Positions 1 through 8,458 of a DNA stretch of 18,420 bases are shown in pieces. Location: contig UQNQ01000029.1 of the NCBI GenBank assembly GCA_900542425.1, positions 1 to 18,420 on the forward strand, in the 5' to 3' direction. This stretch comes from an uncultured Eubacteriales bacterium. Lineage in GTDB: Bacteria; Bacillota; Clostridia; Oscillospirales; CAG-272. Each line of letters opens with the position of its first letter. Position 1 is the first letter of the stretch. The notes under the pieces were generated by a model, which worked only from the letters and a program-made list of their open reading frames with translations, was not told the DNA's origin and ran no database searches. A program made the position numbers and the translations under genes.

Positions 1-179
1 GAAAGGTCGTACTCCATTTCTTCAATTGATTTTTGATATTCCTCGATTAAATCCGATAAGCTGTCTTTTTCCTTTTCCAATCTTCCCAATCTTATATATA
101 AGGAGATAATGGCGACAAGAAGAATGAAAGTAATTCCTCCGAGTGCAATTTTAACAAAAGTACTCGTTTTCGCCTTCAT
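1..179 (-). CDS. divIC: Septum formation initiator, DivIC/FtsB family (partial, C-terminus beyond window)
   Basis: This is the N-terminal part (about 59 codons) of a small bitopic division protein. The reading frame starts with MKAKTSTFVK, has one hydrophobic segment at about residues 9-27, and then enters a charged heptad-like stretch (RLGRLEKEKDSLSDLIEEY) typical of the extracellular coiled coil of DivIC/FtsB proteins. In this family the protein joins FtsL and the FtsQ/DivIB protein at the septum. The ATG at 177-179 lies inside yabQ, giving a 29-base overlap, and is preceded by AAGGAG at good spacing. The frame runs off the left edge. The position after yabQ is the same as in Bacillus, which supports the call more strongly than the short, low-complexity sequence does alone. 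It falls below the length of the longer ORFs here and is easy to miss. Confidence 0.8.
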   Translation of the reverse strand, partial: MKAKTSTFVKIALGGITFILLVAIISLYIRLGRLEKEKDSLSDLIEEYQKSIEEMEYDL

Positions 180-816
180 ACACAAACTCCTTTTTCCCAT
201 ATACAGCAAAGCCGCAACCGGCTGATATCAATGTGTCACGTTTGATTTTTTCGCTGTAAGCTTGCTGCTTTTTTTCTCTTTTTAAAACAATATAACGATG
301 TATCGTTTTTTCATACAGCCATATTGACAACCGGAAAATAAAATTCGCAACCAGTTTAACTGGATAAATTATAGCATACAAAGTCCAATAAATCAAGCAG
401 CGAAGCAAAAAAATGATTTGTTTTGCGAAGAACGTGATAAGCTTTCCCAAGGTTTGATGATATAAAAAAAATCCGACAACAGAAGCTATGAGACAATAAA
501 TTCGAATCTCGCCGCCATTGGTATGGAAAATTAAGAGAATTTCTGTTATAGCAGCAATGAGCCAAAACAGAATATCTTCTATAAAAACAAGAATCCAATC
601 TGCAGCTTTAAGGGGATGGGCGGAAAGAAAGCGTGACACTGGCGCAAACAAGGGCTTGCGAGGACGTATCTTTTCATAAAATGCTCCCCCAACAGATAAA
701 TCCGATGTTCTCCCGATTCTTAGAATTCTAAAAATATCATAAACAATTCCCAAAAAGATACCGGGTAGGAAAAAAATCAAAATAAGCTGGTAAGAATCAT
801 AAAAAAAATCGTTCAT
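151..816 (-). CDS. yabQ: Spore cortex biosynthesis protein YabQ
   Basis: A 221-residue membrane protein with three or more hydrophobic segments (about residues 9-30, 73-100 and 105-125, with further hydrophobic stretches at about 135-165), followed by a basic amphipathic tail rich in Lys and Arg. The N-terminal FFYDSYQLILIF and GIVYDIFRILR stretches and the gene order rqcP-yabP-yabQ-divIC identify it as YabQ. In Bacillus this protein is made in the mother cell, localises to the forespore membrane and is needed for cortex peptidoglycan assembly. The length is close to that of the Bacillus protein. The ATG overlaps the yabP stop as ATGA (813-816), so the two are probably translationally coupled, and AAAGG lies about 7 bases upstream. 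The 3' end overlaps divIC. Any promoter specific to this gene would have to lie upstream of yabP. Confidence 0.9.
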   Translation of the reverse strand: MNDFFYDSYQLILIFFLPGIFLGIVYDIFRILRIGRTSDLSVGGAFYEKIRPRKPLFAPVSRFLSAHPLKAADWILVFIEDILFWLIAAITEILLIFHTNGGEIRIYCLIASVVGFFLYHQTLGKLITFFAKQIIFLLRCLIYWTLYAIIYPVKLVANFIFRLSIWLYEKTIHRYIVLKREKKQQAYSEKIKRDTLISAGCGFAVYGKKEFVYEGENEYFC

Positions 817-1094
817 TTTATGACCTTTGAGAAAAATCCGCCTTTTTTGGCGTTCTCTTTATCATTATAAGTCATAGAACGGATAAATCCCTCTATTGTC
901 ATATTGCCGGCAGAGACGTCAAGCGTTGTGATATGAAGACCGGTTCCTTCTATTAAAAGATTGCCGTTTCCTGTGACAAGATACACACTCATTTCATCGA
1001 AGCTGATAACGTCTTCAATTCCGGTAAGGTTCAATATTTCACGGTTACTAAGATTCAGACTTGTTTCTTTGATTTCAGTTTGCAGCTCTGCCAA
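813..1094 (-). CDS. yabP: Sporulation protein YabP
   Basis: A protein of about 93 residues of the YabP/YqfC family. Family hallmarks visible are SNREILNLTGIEDVISFDE near the start, then GNLLIEGTGLHI and the glycine-rich stretch leading to MTIEGFIRSMTY. In Bacillus YabP is expressed in the mother cell under sigma-E, and with YabQ it is needed for spore envelope (cortex) formation. Start choice: the longest frame begins with GTG at 1101-1103, but the Shine-Dalgarno-like GAAAGG (1104-1109) abuts that codon with no spacing. The TTG at 1092-1094 lies about 9 bases beyond it and is the better start, so I use it. The alternative adds three residues. The stop overlaps the yabQ start. A candidate sigma-E promoter lies just upstream. 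Confidence 0.9.
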   Translation of the reverse strand: MAELQTEIKETSLNLSNREILNLTGIEDVISFDEMSVYLVTGNGNLLIEGTGLHITTLDVSAGNMTIEGFIRSMTYNDKENAKKGGFFSKVIK

Positions 1095-1131
1095 AAAAAT
1101 CACCCTTTCGCATATTTTTTATCCTTGATTA

Positions 1132-1160
1132 TAAATATGCCGGGTATATTGAGAATATGC
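1132..1160 (-). promoter_or_regulatory. Candidate sigma-E (or sigma-A) promoter for yabP-yabQ
   Basis: Immediately after the rqcP stop, the minus strand reads GCATATT (1154-1160), a 14-base spacer, then CATATTTA (1132-1139). GCATATT matches the sigma-E -35 consensus and CATA matches the first half of the sigma-E -10 (CATACA-T), with spacing normal for sigma-E. The same stretch also contains a perfect sigma-A -10, TATAAT (1128-1133), with a poor -35 (TTCTCA, 16-base spacer). Either would start transcription about 15 to 20 bases before the yabP ribosome binding site. Sigma-E control of yabP is established in Bacillus. Its use here is inferred. Confidence 0.45.
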
Positions 1161-1161
1161 T

Positions 1162-1404
1162 CTAATCGATGACTTCATACAATGAGGAGGCATCATTTTT
1201 TAAAGCATGTTCCTTGATATCCTTTACTTTTATACGTAAAATTCTTTCGCCAAAAGAAATTTCGATGATATCTCCGACTTTCACGTCATAAGAGGCCTTT
1301 GCTTCCTTGCCGTTTACTTTTACATGGTCAGCATCACAGGCATTATTGGCAACGGTTCTTCTTTTGATGATCCTTGAAATTTTTAAAAATTTATCAAGAC
1401 GCAT
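1162..1404 (-). CDS. rqcP: RqcP (YabO), S4-domain ribosome quality control factor
   Basis: An 80-residue protein that is almost entirely an S4 RNA-binding domain. It begins MRLDKFLK, followed by IKRRT, HVKVNGKEAKASYDVKVGD and EISFG, which is the full S4 fold pattern. In Bacillus, RqcP binds the obstructed 50S subunit and works with RqcH to add alanine tails to stalled nascent chains. The N-terminal RLDKFLK and the IKRRT cluster that contact 23S rRNA and tRNA are present. It resembles Hsp15 (HslR) but has the short RqcP length and the RqcP gene context before yabP. The ATG is preceded by a weak GGGG at 8 bases. It lies 72 bases downstream of hup with a strong terminator between and no convincing promoter of its own, so expression may rely on leakage from hup. 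Confidence 0.9.
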   Translation of the reverse strand: MRLDKFLKISRIIKRRTVANNACDADHVKVNGKEAKASYDVKVGDIIEISFGERILRIKVKDIKEHALKNDASSLYEVID

Positions 1405-1436
1405 AAAATTAACCCCAATGTTTTTTTCTTACAAAT

Positions 1437-1470
1437 AAAGAAAAACAAAGCCGCCTCAAAGAGCGGCTTT
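1437..1470 (-). terminator. Intrinsic terminator after hup
   Basis: On the minus strand an 8-base perfect stem (arms 1447-1454 and 1463-1470, AAAGCCGC and its complement) with an 8-base loop is followed by G, TTTTT, C, TTT. It starts 6 bases after the hup stop codon. It should end most hup transcripts before rqcP. Confidence 0.85.
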
Positions 1471-1476
1471 ATTCTA

Positions 1477-1752
1477 TTACTTATTAACAGCATCCTTGAG
1501 TGTTTTGCTTGCAGAAAACGCGGGATATTTGGACGCAGGAATTGAAATGGTTTCCTGAGTTTTCGGGTTTCTTCCGGTTCTTGCTGCTCTGGTTTTCACT
1601 TCAAAAGATCCGAGACCGGAAATCTGAACTTTGTCTCCTGCAACGAGTGCTTCTGCAACAGCGTCAACCGTCGCCGCAACTGCTGCCTCAGCATCTTTTT
1701 TCTTCAGTCCGGTTTTTGCTACGATAGCCTCGACCAATTGTGTCTTATTCAT
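1477..1752 (-). CDS. hup: HU family DNA-binding protein
   Basis: A 91-residue histone-like protein. It has the N-terminal helix-turn-helix dimerisation region (MNKTQLVEAIVAKTGLKKKDAE), the QISGLGSFEVK strand, and the DNA-binding arm with TGRNPKT at residues 59-65, whose Pro63 is the residue that wedges between bases in HU complexes. It ends in the usual ISIPASKYPAFSASKTLKDAV. HU dimers bend and compact DNA without strong sequence preference. The frame could open earlier at TTG (1756-1758), but AAAGG is correctly spaced only for the ATG at 1750-1752, so I use the ATG. It has its own promoter (1805-1833), a leader of about 45 bases and a strong terminator, so it forms a largely independent, probably highly expressed unit. 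Confidence 0.97.
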   Translation of the reverse strand: MNKTQLVEAIVAKTGLKKKDAEAAVAATVDAVAEALVAGDKVQISGLGSFEVKTRAARTGRNPKTQETISIPASKYPAFSASKTLKDAVNK

Positions 1753-1804
1753 GTTCAAAATCCCTTTCTTTACTCAGCACAGCGTGCTTTTTTTAACTGG
1801 TAAC

Positions 1805-1833
1805 AGTATATCATCATTTTATCCGTTTTACAA
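1805..1833 (-). promoter_or_regulatory. Sigma-A-like promoter for hup
   Basis: The minus strand reads TTGTAA (1828-1833), a 17-base spacer, and TATACT (1805-1810): 4 of 6 and 5 of 6 matches to the sigma-A hexamers with ideal spacing. Initiation would fall near 1798, leaving a leader of about 45 bases that contains a short hairpin (1776-1788). Confidence 0.7.
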
Positions 1834-1911
1834 GGCTTTTTTTCATATTTTTTATGATTTATGATAAAAAACTAACAAAAAGACAACCAAAAATTGAATG
1901 TAAGCTAAAAA

Positions 1912-4900
1912 TCAGAACAGTCGGATCTGATTTGTCTCGGAAAGATCGTTTAAAACTCCGCTATTATATAAAATTTCTACTACTGATTTTGAAATTCCCG
2001 TACGCTGTTTCATATCTTCAACGGATAAAAATTCTCCTTCTTCCCGTGCGTCCTGAAGTTTTTGTGCTGCTGCTTCTCCAATTCCGGAAAGGCTTCCGAA
2101 AGGCAAACGAATCGCACCCGATTCCGGGAGAAATAGCTTAGCATCTGACCTTTGAAGATCGACCGGCAAGAATTTATAGCCTCTCCCCAGACATTCGTAA
2201 GCAATTTCCATTGCAGCATAGGTAGCATCATCCTTTTGTGTACGCTCTTTTTTATCCTTATTTTTAATTTCATCCAACAATTTACGTACTGCTGATTTTC
2301 CTTTTGCTGCTGTCAAACCGTCAAACCCATCTGGAGCTGCACTGAAATACGCACAATAAAAAACAATTGGCTCATGAACCTTAAACCATCCAAGCCGGAT
2401 GGCACTCATAACATATGCTGCCGCATGTGCTTTTGGAAACATGTACCGAATTTTTGTCAGGCTTTCGATATACCAGGGATCCACATTTTTTTCCTGCATG
2501 GCAGTAATCATATTTTCCGGAAGCGGTTTCCCGGCTTTGTTCTTGCGGACAAATTCCATGATATTGAATGCAGTACTGTTGTCAAGGCCGTAACGAATGA
2601 GTGCAAGCATAATACTGTCTCTTGTTCCGACCACTTTTGAAATATCACAAACTCCGTTTTTGATTAAATCCTGAGCATTGCCAAGCCACAAACCGGTTCC
2701 GTGTGTCAATCCGGAAATCTGCAGCAGATCATTAAAGTTTTTTGGTCTTGCTTCAATGACGACCGGCTGTACAAATGCTGTGCCGAATTCAGGAAGCCCA
2801 AGCGTCCCGATCTTACATCCGATATCCTCCGGCGTTGCCCCAAGCGAATCTGTAGAGCGAAACAGCTCATAAACCGCTTCGTCATTCATTGGAACATCCA
2901 AAACATTCATTCCCGAAAATCGTTCAAGATATTTGTATTTAGTCGGAACATCATGGCCGAGTTCGTCAAGCTTTAGCAAGGTGTCATGCAGATATTCAAA
3001 TGTAAAATGAGTTGTAATGATATCGGAATTGGGATCATCTGCAGGATGCTGCACCGGACAAAAATCATAAATATCATATTCTTTTGGCACAACAACGATT
3101 CCACCGGGATGCTGTCCTGTCGTACGTTTTACGCCGATACATTTTTTTGTAAGACGGTTAAGCTCCGCTTTGCTTAGAGTCAAATTTCTGTCTTCTGCGT
3201 ATTTTGCCGCATATCCATAAGCCGTTTTATCTGCAATACCACCGATGGTTCCTGCGCGAAAGACATTTTCTGCCCCGAAAAGTTCTTCTGTATATTTATG
3301 TACCTTTCCCTGTACTTCTCCTGAGAAATTCAAGTCGATATCCGGCGATTTATCGCCATAGAACCCGAGAAAGGTTTCAAACGGGATATCATGGCCGTCA
3401 CCTTTCAGTAAAGTACCGCAACGCGGACATTTTTTGTCCGGCAAATCAAAACCGGATCCATAGGATCCATCCGTAATAAAATCGTAATATTGGCAGCTTG
3501 GACAATAATAGTGCGGCGGGAGAGGATTGACCTCGGAGATCCCTGCCATGGAGGCAACAAAGGAAGAACCCACCGAACCCCGAGATCCTACAAGATAGCC
3601 CTGCTTTTCACTATACCAGACAAGCTTCTGTGCAATCATATAAAGAACCGCAAATCCGTTTTTGATAATAGAGTTCAGTTCCTTTTCCAGCCTTGCCTCT
3701 ACAATATCCGGAAGCGGATTGCCATATAAAGAGTGTGCGCGTTCATAACAAATTCTTCGCAGATCCTCTTCGGCACCCTCCATTTTCGGCGTAAAGGTTC
3801 CGTCAGGAAACGGACGTATGCCCTCTTCCACCATGTCTGCGATCAGATTGGTATTAGTAACCACTACCTCATAGGCTTTCTCTTTACCGAGATAAGAAAA
3901 TTCCTCCAACATTTCATCTGTTGTGCGCAAATATAGTTCGATGTCACGGTCAGCATCGTCATATTTCATGCCGGCAAGAAGAATCTTACGGTATATTTCA
4001 TCTGTTCGTTCAAGAAAATGGGCATCGCAGGTTGCAACGACTGGTTTTCCGGTTTCTTCTCCAAGCTTTACAATAGTTTGATTGATTTTTTTTAACTCAT
4101 TTTCATTGGCGACAGTACGGTTAGCAACCATAAACCGATTATTGGAAATCGGCTGAATTTCCAGATAATCATAAAAATTGGCGAGAGAAATTAGTTCATC
4201 CCATGGTTTTCCTTCTAGAACAGCACGATAAAGCTCTCCTGCCTCACAAGCAGATCCGATAATCAACCCTTCCCGATGCGTCTCTAAAATCGTTTTCGGA
4301 ATTCTTGGGCGTTTCCGATAATATTTCAAATAACTGTCGGATACTAGCTTATACAGATTTTTAAGACCGATCTTGTTTTTTACCAACAAAATCATATGAT
4401 AAGAACTAAGCTTTAACGGATCCGTGTGATCTGACATCGCCTCAGACATTTGAGCAGGGGTAAAAATACCGTCATTTTCAAGCTTGTCTACCATCCGATA
4501 AAAAATTTTTGCACACATCTCTGCGTCATCGGACGCCCTGTGATGGTTGAAATCACCGAGACCAAAATATTCCGCTACCGTATCCAGCTTGTGTTTTTTC
4601 AAATCAGGGTTGACATATCTTGACATAGAAACGGTATCCAGATACGCATTGGAAAACGGAAGGTCAAAATCTGCTGCCGCTTTGCGAATAAAGCTAATAT
4701 CGAAAGAAGCATTATGCGCTACAAGCATTCGATCGCCGATAAAATCGAGAAAGCTTTGTATCGCTTCCTTCGTTTTTGGCGCATCCTTTACCATATCATC
4801 ACTGATTCCGGTAAGTTGTGTGATTTCCTGCGGAATCGGAATCTCCGGATTGACAAAGGTATTAAAGACCGCAAGGACTTCGTCTTTTTTTACCAACACC

Positions 4901-6291
4901 GCTCCAATTTCCGTGATTTTGCAGCTAAGGGGAGAAAGTCCTGTTGTTTCAATGTCAAAAACGACAAATTCATCATCGAAGGTAACGCCGCTGTCGCCAT
5001 AAATCGCTTTTGCTTCATCATTTACATAATACGCTTCTAAGCCGTAAATGACTTTCATTCCAAGTTTTTTTGCCGCTTTCATCGCCTCCTGAAATCCTTG
5101 TACATTTCCATGATCCGTAATGGCAACGGCGCGATGGCCCCATCTATGTGCCGTTGCAACGGCGACATCCGGAGGAATGATGGCATCCATCTGAGACATA
5201 TTGGTATGCAAATGCAGCTCTACTCTTTTTTCGGATGCCTTGTCCATTCGCTCTACTTTCTTAATCTGAAGAATCGATATCGGTGTCAGCACCAATTCCC
5301 CGTCAAAGTCAGTATCATAATGAAGTGTTCCCAGAATAGCTACCGGCAATCCAACAGAAAGCGTCTGATAGTTTTTTACCTCTCCTTCTGTGATAGAGGT
5401 ACGAACCATAACACTTCCCTCATAATCCGTAATAGAAAATTCAACCGGATAACGTCCTTTTATTTTTCTGTCCCGAATTTCAATATCGACGATTTCCCCT
5501 ACGGCAATGATTCTCTCTTGCGGTTTTGTCATGGAAAAAATCGGTACCGGCGAAATATCAAAATTCTCTCCGATAAGAGGAACGGCGTTATCTGTTTCAT
5601 ATATGGAATATCCGATATGTAAATATCCTGATTCATCGGTAAACATATTCGCAGGAGTATCATAGACGCTTGAACGTTTTTCTGTATGATTTGTGCCGAA
5701 ATTGACAGAAGTCTGCCCTTCCGAAGATGACGTTGCCGCAGGAGCCTTTTTTTGTCTCCATTTTAAAAGCTCAGCAGCAATATCTTCTTTGCTGCGAGGA
5801 ATATAATGATTGGATTTCTTAAAATCAATTTCATATTTGATTCCGAATTCTCTGTAAATAATATCGGCAATTTTTCTTCCTGTTTGATTGTATTCGACAA
5901 ATTCAACGCCTCCATCATTGAACATCATTTCAATATCAATATGAAAGCCGTTGAATACAGCGTGATAGTCCTGAAGGAAACTTTTGGAGATAATGTTGGT
6001 ACGATATGCTTCTTCCATAATCTCCGAAAAATAGGTTTCTGTAAACAAATTTTTCGGATAAATCGGAAAAAGCCTTACAGAACGCAAAGCATATGATTTA
6101 CAAATATCATTTTCAAGCTTATAGAGTTTCACCTTTGGTATCAGAGTATCACTTGTAAAATTGATTTCAATCATACGCAGATTTCTGTCTACTTTCATAT
6201 TGCCCGAAAGAAATGTTCTTTCCATTAAACTGCGGGTTTCTCCATCCGGCAAATATCTGCTGAACACTTCGAGCAATGTTTTGGCTGCCAT
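1912..6291 (-). CDS. polC: DNA polymerase III alpha subunit, Gram-positive type (PolC)
   Basis: A 1459-residue replicative polymerase, close to the 1437 residues of Bacillus PolC. Domains in order: a PolC N-terminal region; an OB fold near residues 260-345 (GEIVDIEIRDRK); the first half of the PHP domain from about 355 (ELHLHTNMSQMD); an inserted DEDDh 3'-5' exonuclease from about 440, with DIETTGL, AHNASFD (about 528) and HHRASDDAE (about 585); the rest of PHP; then the polymerase core, with a zinc site made by CPSC and CPRC (about 930-958) and the catalytic PDIDLNFSGE (about 980). GTIGGIADKTAYGY and the fingers and helix-hairpin-helix regions follow. All key residues of the polymerase and exonuclease sites appear intact. 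The ATG has AAAGGAG upstream and lies 14 bases after the ispG stop, as the last gene of the operon. No clear terminator follows it. Confidence 0.98.
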   Translation of the reverse strand: MAAKTLLEVFSRYLPDGETRSLMERTFLSGNMKVDRNLRMIEINFTSDTLIPKVKLYKLENDICKSYALRSVRLFPIYPKNLFTETYFSEIMEEAYRTNIISKSFLQDYHAVFNGFHIDIEMMFNDGGVEFVEYNQTGRKIADIIYREFGIKYEIDFKKSNHYIPRSKEDIAAELLKWRQKKAPAATSSSEGQTSVNFGTNHTEKRSSVYDTPANMFTDESGYLHIGYSIYETDNAVPLIGENFDISPVPIFSMTKPQERIIAVGEIVDIEIRDRKIKGRYPVEFSITDYEGSVMVRTSITEGEVKNYQTLSVGLPVAILGTLHYDTDFDGELVLTPISILQIKKVERMDKASEKRVELHLHTNMSQMDAIIPPDVAVATAHRWGHRAVAITDHGNVQGFQEAMKAAKKLGMKVIYGLEAYYVNDEAKAIYGDSGVTFDDEFVVFDIETTGLSPLSCKITEIGAVLVKKDEVLAVFNTFVNPEIPIPQEITQLTGISDDMVKDAPKTKEAIQSFLDFIGDRMLVAHNASFDISFIRKAAADFDLPFSNAYLDTVSMSRYVNPDLKKHKLDTVAEYFGLGDFNHHRASDDAEMCAKIFYRMVDKLENDGIFTPAQMSEAMSDHTDPLKLSSYHMILLVKNKIGLKNLYKLVSDSYLKYYRKRPRIPKTILETHREGLIIGSACEAGELYRAVLEGKPWDELISLANFYDYLEIQPISNNRFMVANRTVANENELKKINQTIVKLGEETGKPVVATCDAHFLERTDEIYRKILLAGMKYDDADRDIELYLRTTDEMLEEFSYLGKEKAYEVVVTNTNLIADMVEEGIRPFPDGTFTPKMEGAEEDLRRICYERAHSLYGNPLPDIVEARLEKELNSIIKNGFAVLYMIAQKLVWYSEKQGYLVGSRGSVGSSFVASMAGISEVNPLPPHYYCPSCQYYDFITDGSYGSGFDLPDKKCPRCGTLLKGDGHDIPFETFLGFYGDKSPDIDLNFSGEVQGKVHKYTEELFGAENVFRAGTIGGIADKTAYGYAAKYAEDRNLTLSKAELNRLTKKCIGVKRTTGQHPGGIVVVPKEYDIYDFCPVQHPADDPNSDIITTHFTFEYLHDTLLKLDELGHDVPTKYKYLERFSGMNVLDVPMNDEAVYELFRSTDSLGATPEDIGCKIGTLGLPEFGTAFVQPVVIEARPKNFNDLLQISGLTHGTGLWLGNAQDLIKNGVCDISKVVGTRDSIMLALIRYGLDNSTAFNIMEFVRKNKAGKPLPENMITAMQEKNVDPWYIESLTKIRYMFPKAHAAAYVMSAIRLGWFKVHEPIVFYCAYFSAAPDGFDGLTAAKGKSAVRKLLDEIKNKDKKERTQKDDATYAAMEIAYECLGRGYKFLPVDLQRSDAKLFLPESGAIRLPFGSLSGIGEAAAQKLQDAREEGEFLSVEDMKQRTGISKSVVEILYNSGVLNDLSETNQIRLF

Positions 6292-6305
6292 TTGATACGT
6301 CTCCT

Positions 6306-7391
6306 TTATTCCAAGCCAGAAAGTTTTTGAATTTCATCAATCAGCTCGTCCACAAGATTTTGTTCCGGAATACGCCGAATTACTTTTCCATGTGAAAACA
6401 AAAATGCTTCCCCTACTCCGCCTGCGATACCGATATCTGCCTCCGCTGCTTCTCCCGGACCATTGACAACACATCCCATGACAGCGACTGTCAATTTACG
6501 AGATAATGGTATATCTTGAAGCCTTTTTTCCAGCTCCTCGCAAATCGGAATCAAATGAATTTTTGTTCTTCCGCAGGTGGGACAAGAAATGATGTTGATA
6601 TAAGGTTCTGAAGACATTCCCAAAGCCTGTAAGATAGCCTTGGCGGCTTCAATTTCCTTTATGGGGGAGTCTGTCAGAGATACTCTGATGGTATCTCCTA
6701 TCCCCTCGCAAAGCAGTGTACCGATACCAATTGAGGATTTCAACATTCCGGCACACCCTCTTCCCGATTCCGTTACGCCCAAATGAAGAGGATAGTCGCA
6801 CGCGCCACCGACAAGCCGATTTGCTTCAATCATAGATAGAACATCACTGGATTTAATAGAAATGACAATATCGGTAAAATCATATTTTTCGAGCAATTTC
6901 GCATGATAGAGCGCGCTTTCCGCTAAAGCCTGCGGAGTCGGTGCTCCGTATTTTGCAAGAATATGCTTTTCCAGAGAACCGCTGTTGATTCCGATTCGAA
7001 TCGGAATTTTATGTTTTCTGCATTCGTCGGCAACTGCTTTTATTTTCTCTTCAGAACCAATGTTACCGGGATTGATTCTGATTTTATCGATTCCTGCAGC
7101 AACAGCTTCCAAGGCGATTCGATAATCAAAATGAATATCTGCTACCAAAGGAACCGAAATATCTCGTTCTTTCAAACGATATATGGTATTACATGCGTCA
7201 ATGTCAGGAACGGCGAGCCGTACAATGTTGCAGCCCGCCGTTTCAAGCTCCTTGACTTGTCTATAGGTAGCCTCTGCATCATGCGGATCCGTATTGGTCA
7301 TGGATTGCACGGAAATCGGAGATGAACCACCAATAGATATATGTCCTACTTGAATTTTACGCGTTTTTCTTTTTACAAAATGATTTTCCAT
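6306..7391 (-). CDS. ispG: 4-hydroxy-3-methylbut-2-en-1-yl diphosphate synthase (IspG/GcpE)
   Basis: This 361-residue enzyme catalyses the sixth step of the MEP pathway, the reductive ring opening of MEcPP to HMBPP, using a [4Fe-4S] cluster. The start region KTRKIQVGHISIGG and SVQSMTNTDP is the family N-terminus of the TIM barrel, and IRINPGNIG is another hallmark. Cluster ligands are visible: Cys270 and Cys273 in SCPTCGR, Cys307 in GCVVNGPGE, and Glu314. The length is typical of bacterial IspG. The ATG is 3 bases after the rseP stop and has only a weak upstream GGGA, so translational coupling to rseP is likely. With dxr two genes upstream and uppS further up, it belongs to a cluster that supplies isoprenoids for the cell-wall lipid carrier. 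Confidence 0.97.
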   Translation of the reverse strand: MENHFVKRKTRKIQVGHISIGGSSPISVQSMTNTDPHDAEATYRQVKELETAGCNIVRLAVPDIDACNTIYRLKERDISVPLVADIHFDYRIALEAVAAGIDKIRINPGNIGSEEKIKAVADECRKHKIPIRIGINSGSLEKHILAKYGAPTPQALAESALYHAKLLEKYDFTDIVISIKSSDVLSMIEANRLVGGACDYPLHLGVTESGRGCAGMLKSSIGIGTLLCEGIGDTIRVSLTDSPIKEIEAAKAILQALGMSSEPYINIISCPTCGRTKIHLIPICEELEKRLQDIPLSRKLTVAVMGCVVNGPGEAAEADIGIAGGVGEAFLFSHGKVIRRIPEQNLVDELIDEIQKLSGLE

Positions 7392-7394
7392 AAT

Positions 7395-8447
7395 TTACGA
7401 TCCCGGTTTTATCAATGTGAAAATATCTTTACAGGTTACCACAAGCATTAACAGAAGCAACAATACCATACCGGCCGCGTGAATATATCCTTCCACTTTC
7501 GGATTGATAGGCTTTCTGCGAATTCCTTCTACGATAAGAAAGACGATTCTGCCGCCGTCAAGTGCAGGAAACGGCAATAGATTCATACAGCCAAGATTGA
7601 TGGCAAGAACGACAAAGAGATAAAACAGCGGAGAACTGTCTTTTCCCTCAACGGCATCCTGCGCATAGTCAGTAACAACGCCTGTAATGCCAACCGGTCC
7701 GGAAAGCTGTTGAAGTCCGTATTTACCGGTAATCAAGTCATAAAGCGAATCATATACCATTCTAACCGTCATAACAGATTGATAGAATGTATTTTTTATC
7801 ACAGTTTCGAAATTTTTCGTATCTGCTAAGACAGAAAAATCATATTTTCCAAACAGAATGTCCTGTTCCATTTGTGTAGGAAAAACAACATCTTCTATCA
7901 CAATTTTTTCTCCGTTACGAATCACCGTAATATCAATCGGCTTGGTTCCGTAACGAAGAATATAATAATTCATATCCGATGCGATATGTGCACGATGACC
8001 GTCAACGGATACAATGGCATCTCCTACCATCAGTCCCGATGCTTCAGAGGATGCATTGTCTTGAAAACTGTATATGGTTGTAGAACCGAGATTTTTCATC
8101 GATATGACAATAAAAAGCATGACCAAAAAACCAAGCAGAAGGTTAAAGACAGAACCCGCAGCCGTAATGATAATTCTTTGCCATACCGGCTTGCGGCGAA
8201 GAGAATTTTCATCGTCGGATTCCTCATCTTCCCCTGCCATACTGACAAAACCACCAATAGGCAAAAGCCTTAAGGAATAGGCGGTGTCGGTTTTCTTGGA
8301 TTTTTTGGATATCAATTTCGGCCCCATTCCAATGGAAAACTCATATATTTTAACGTGAAAAAGACGAGCCGTCAAAAAATGCCCTAGTTCATGAACAAAA
8401 ATTAAAACGCCAAACAACAAAATGGCAATAAGAATATAGAGCAACAT
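7395..8447 (-). CDS. rseP: Site-2 intramembrane zinc metalloprotease (RseP/RasP)
   Basis: A 350-residue polytopic protease. The zinc-binding HELGH is at residues 19-23 in the first membrane helix. A second early hydrophobic segment (SVFNLLLGFLVMLFIV) is followed by a PDZ domain (about residues 125-195, with GLMVGDAIVSVDGH), and the conserved NLLPFPALDGGR with the third metal ligand lies near residue 294. In Bacillus RasP cleaves anti-sigma factor RsiW, FtsL remnants and signal peptides within the membrane. The gene sits between dxr and ispG, as in many Clostridia. The ATG has GGAG 5 bases upstream. A 107-base gap separates it from dxr, the largest within the operon, and it holds a short hairpin next to the ribosome binding site. 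Confidence 0.96.
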   Translation of the reverse strand: MLLYILIAILLFGVLIFVHELGHFLTARLFHVKIYEFSIGMGPKLISKKSKKTDTAYSLRLLPIGGFVSMAGEDEESDDENSLRRKPVWQRIIITAAGSVFNLLLGFLVMLFIVISMKNLGSTTIYSFQDNASSEASGLMVGDAIVSVDGHRAHIASDMNYYILRYGTKPIDITVIRNGEKIVIEDVVFPTQMEQDILFGKYDFSVLADTKNFETVIKNTFYQSVMTVRMVYDSLYDLITGKYGLQQLSGPVGITGVVTDYAQDAVEGKDSSPLFYLFVVLAINLGCMNLLPFPALDGGRIVFLIVEGIRRKPINPKVEGYIHAAGMVLLLLLMLVVTCKDIFTLIKPGS

Positions 8448-8458
8448 AAAAACTCCAT

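Noticed and set aside
1776..1794. Plus-strand terminator (AGCAC / GTGCT stem followed by seven T)
   Set aside because: The stem is only 5 base pairs and no plus-strand gene precedes it. On the minus strand it is just a short hairpin in the hup leader.
1845..1872. AT-rich near-palindrome (TTTTTTAT ... ATAAAAAA) downstream of polC as a terminator
   Set aside because: The stem would be all A-T pairs with central mismatches, as expected by chance in such a biased stretch. No clear polC terminator is visible.
4547..5622. Long plus-strand open frames opposite polC (151 and 174 codons)
   Set aside because: They are antisense to a highly conserved polymerase, lack recognisable motifs, and overlap each other. 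They are shadows of polC.
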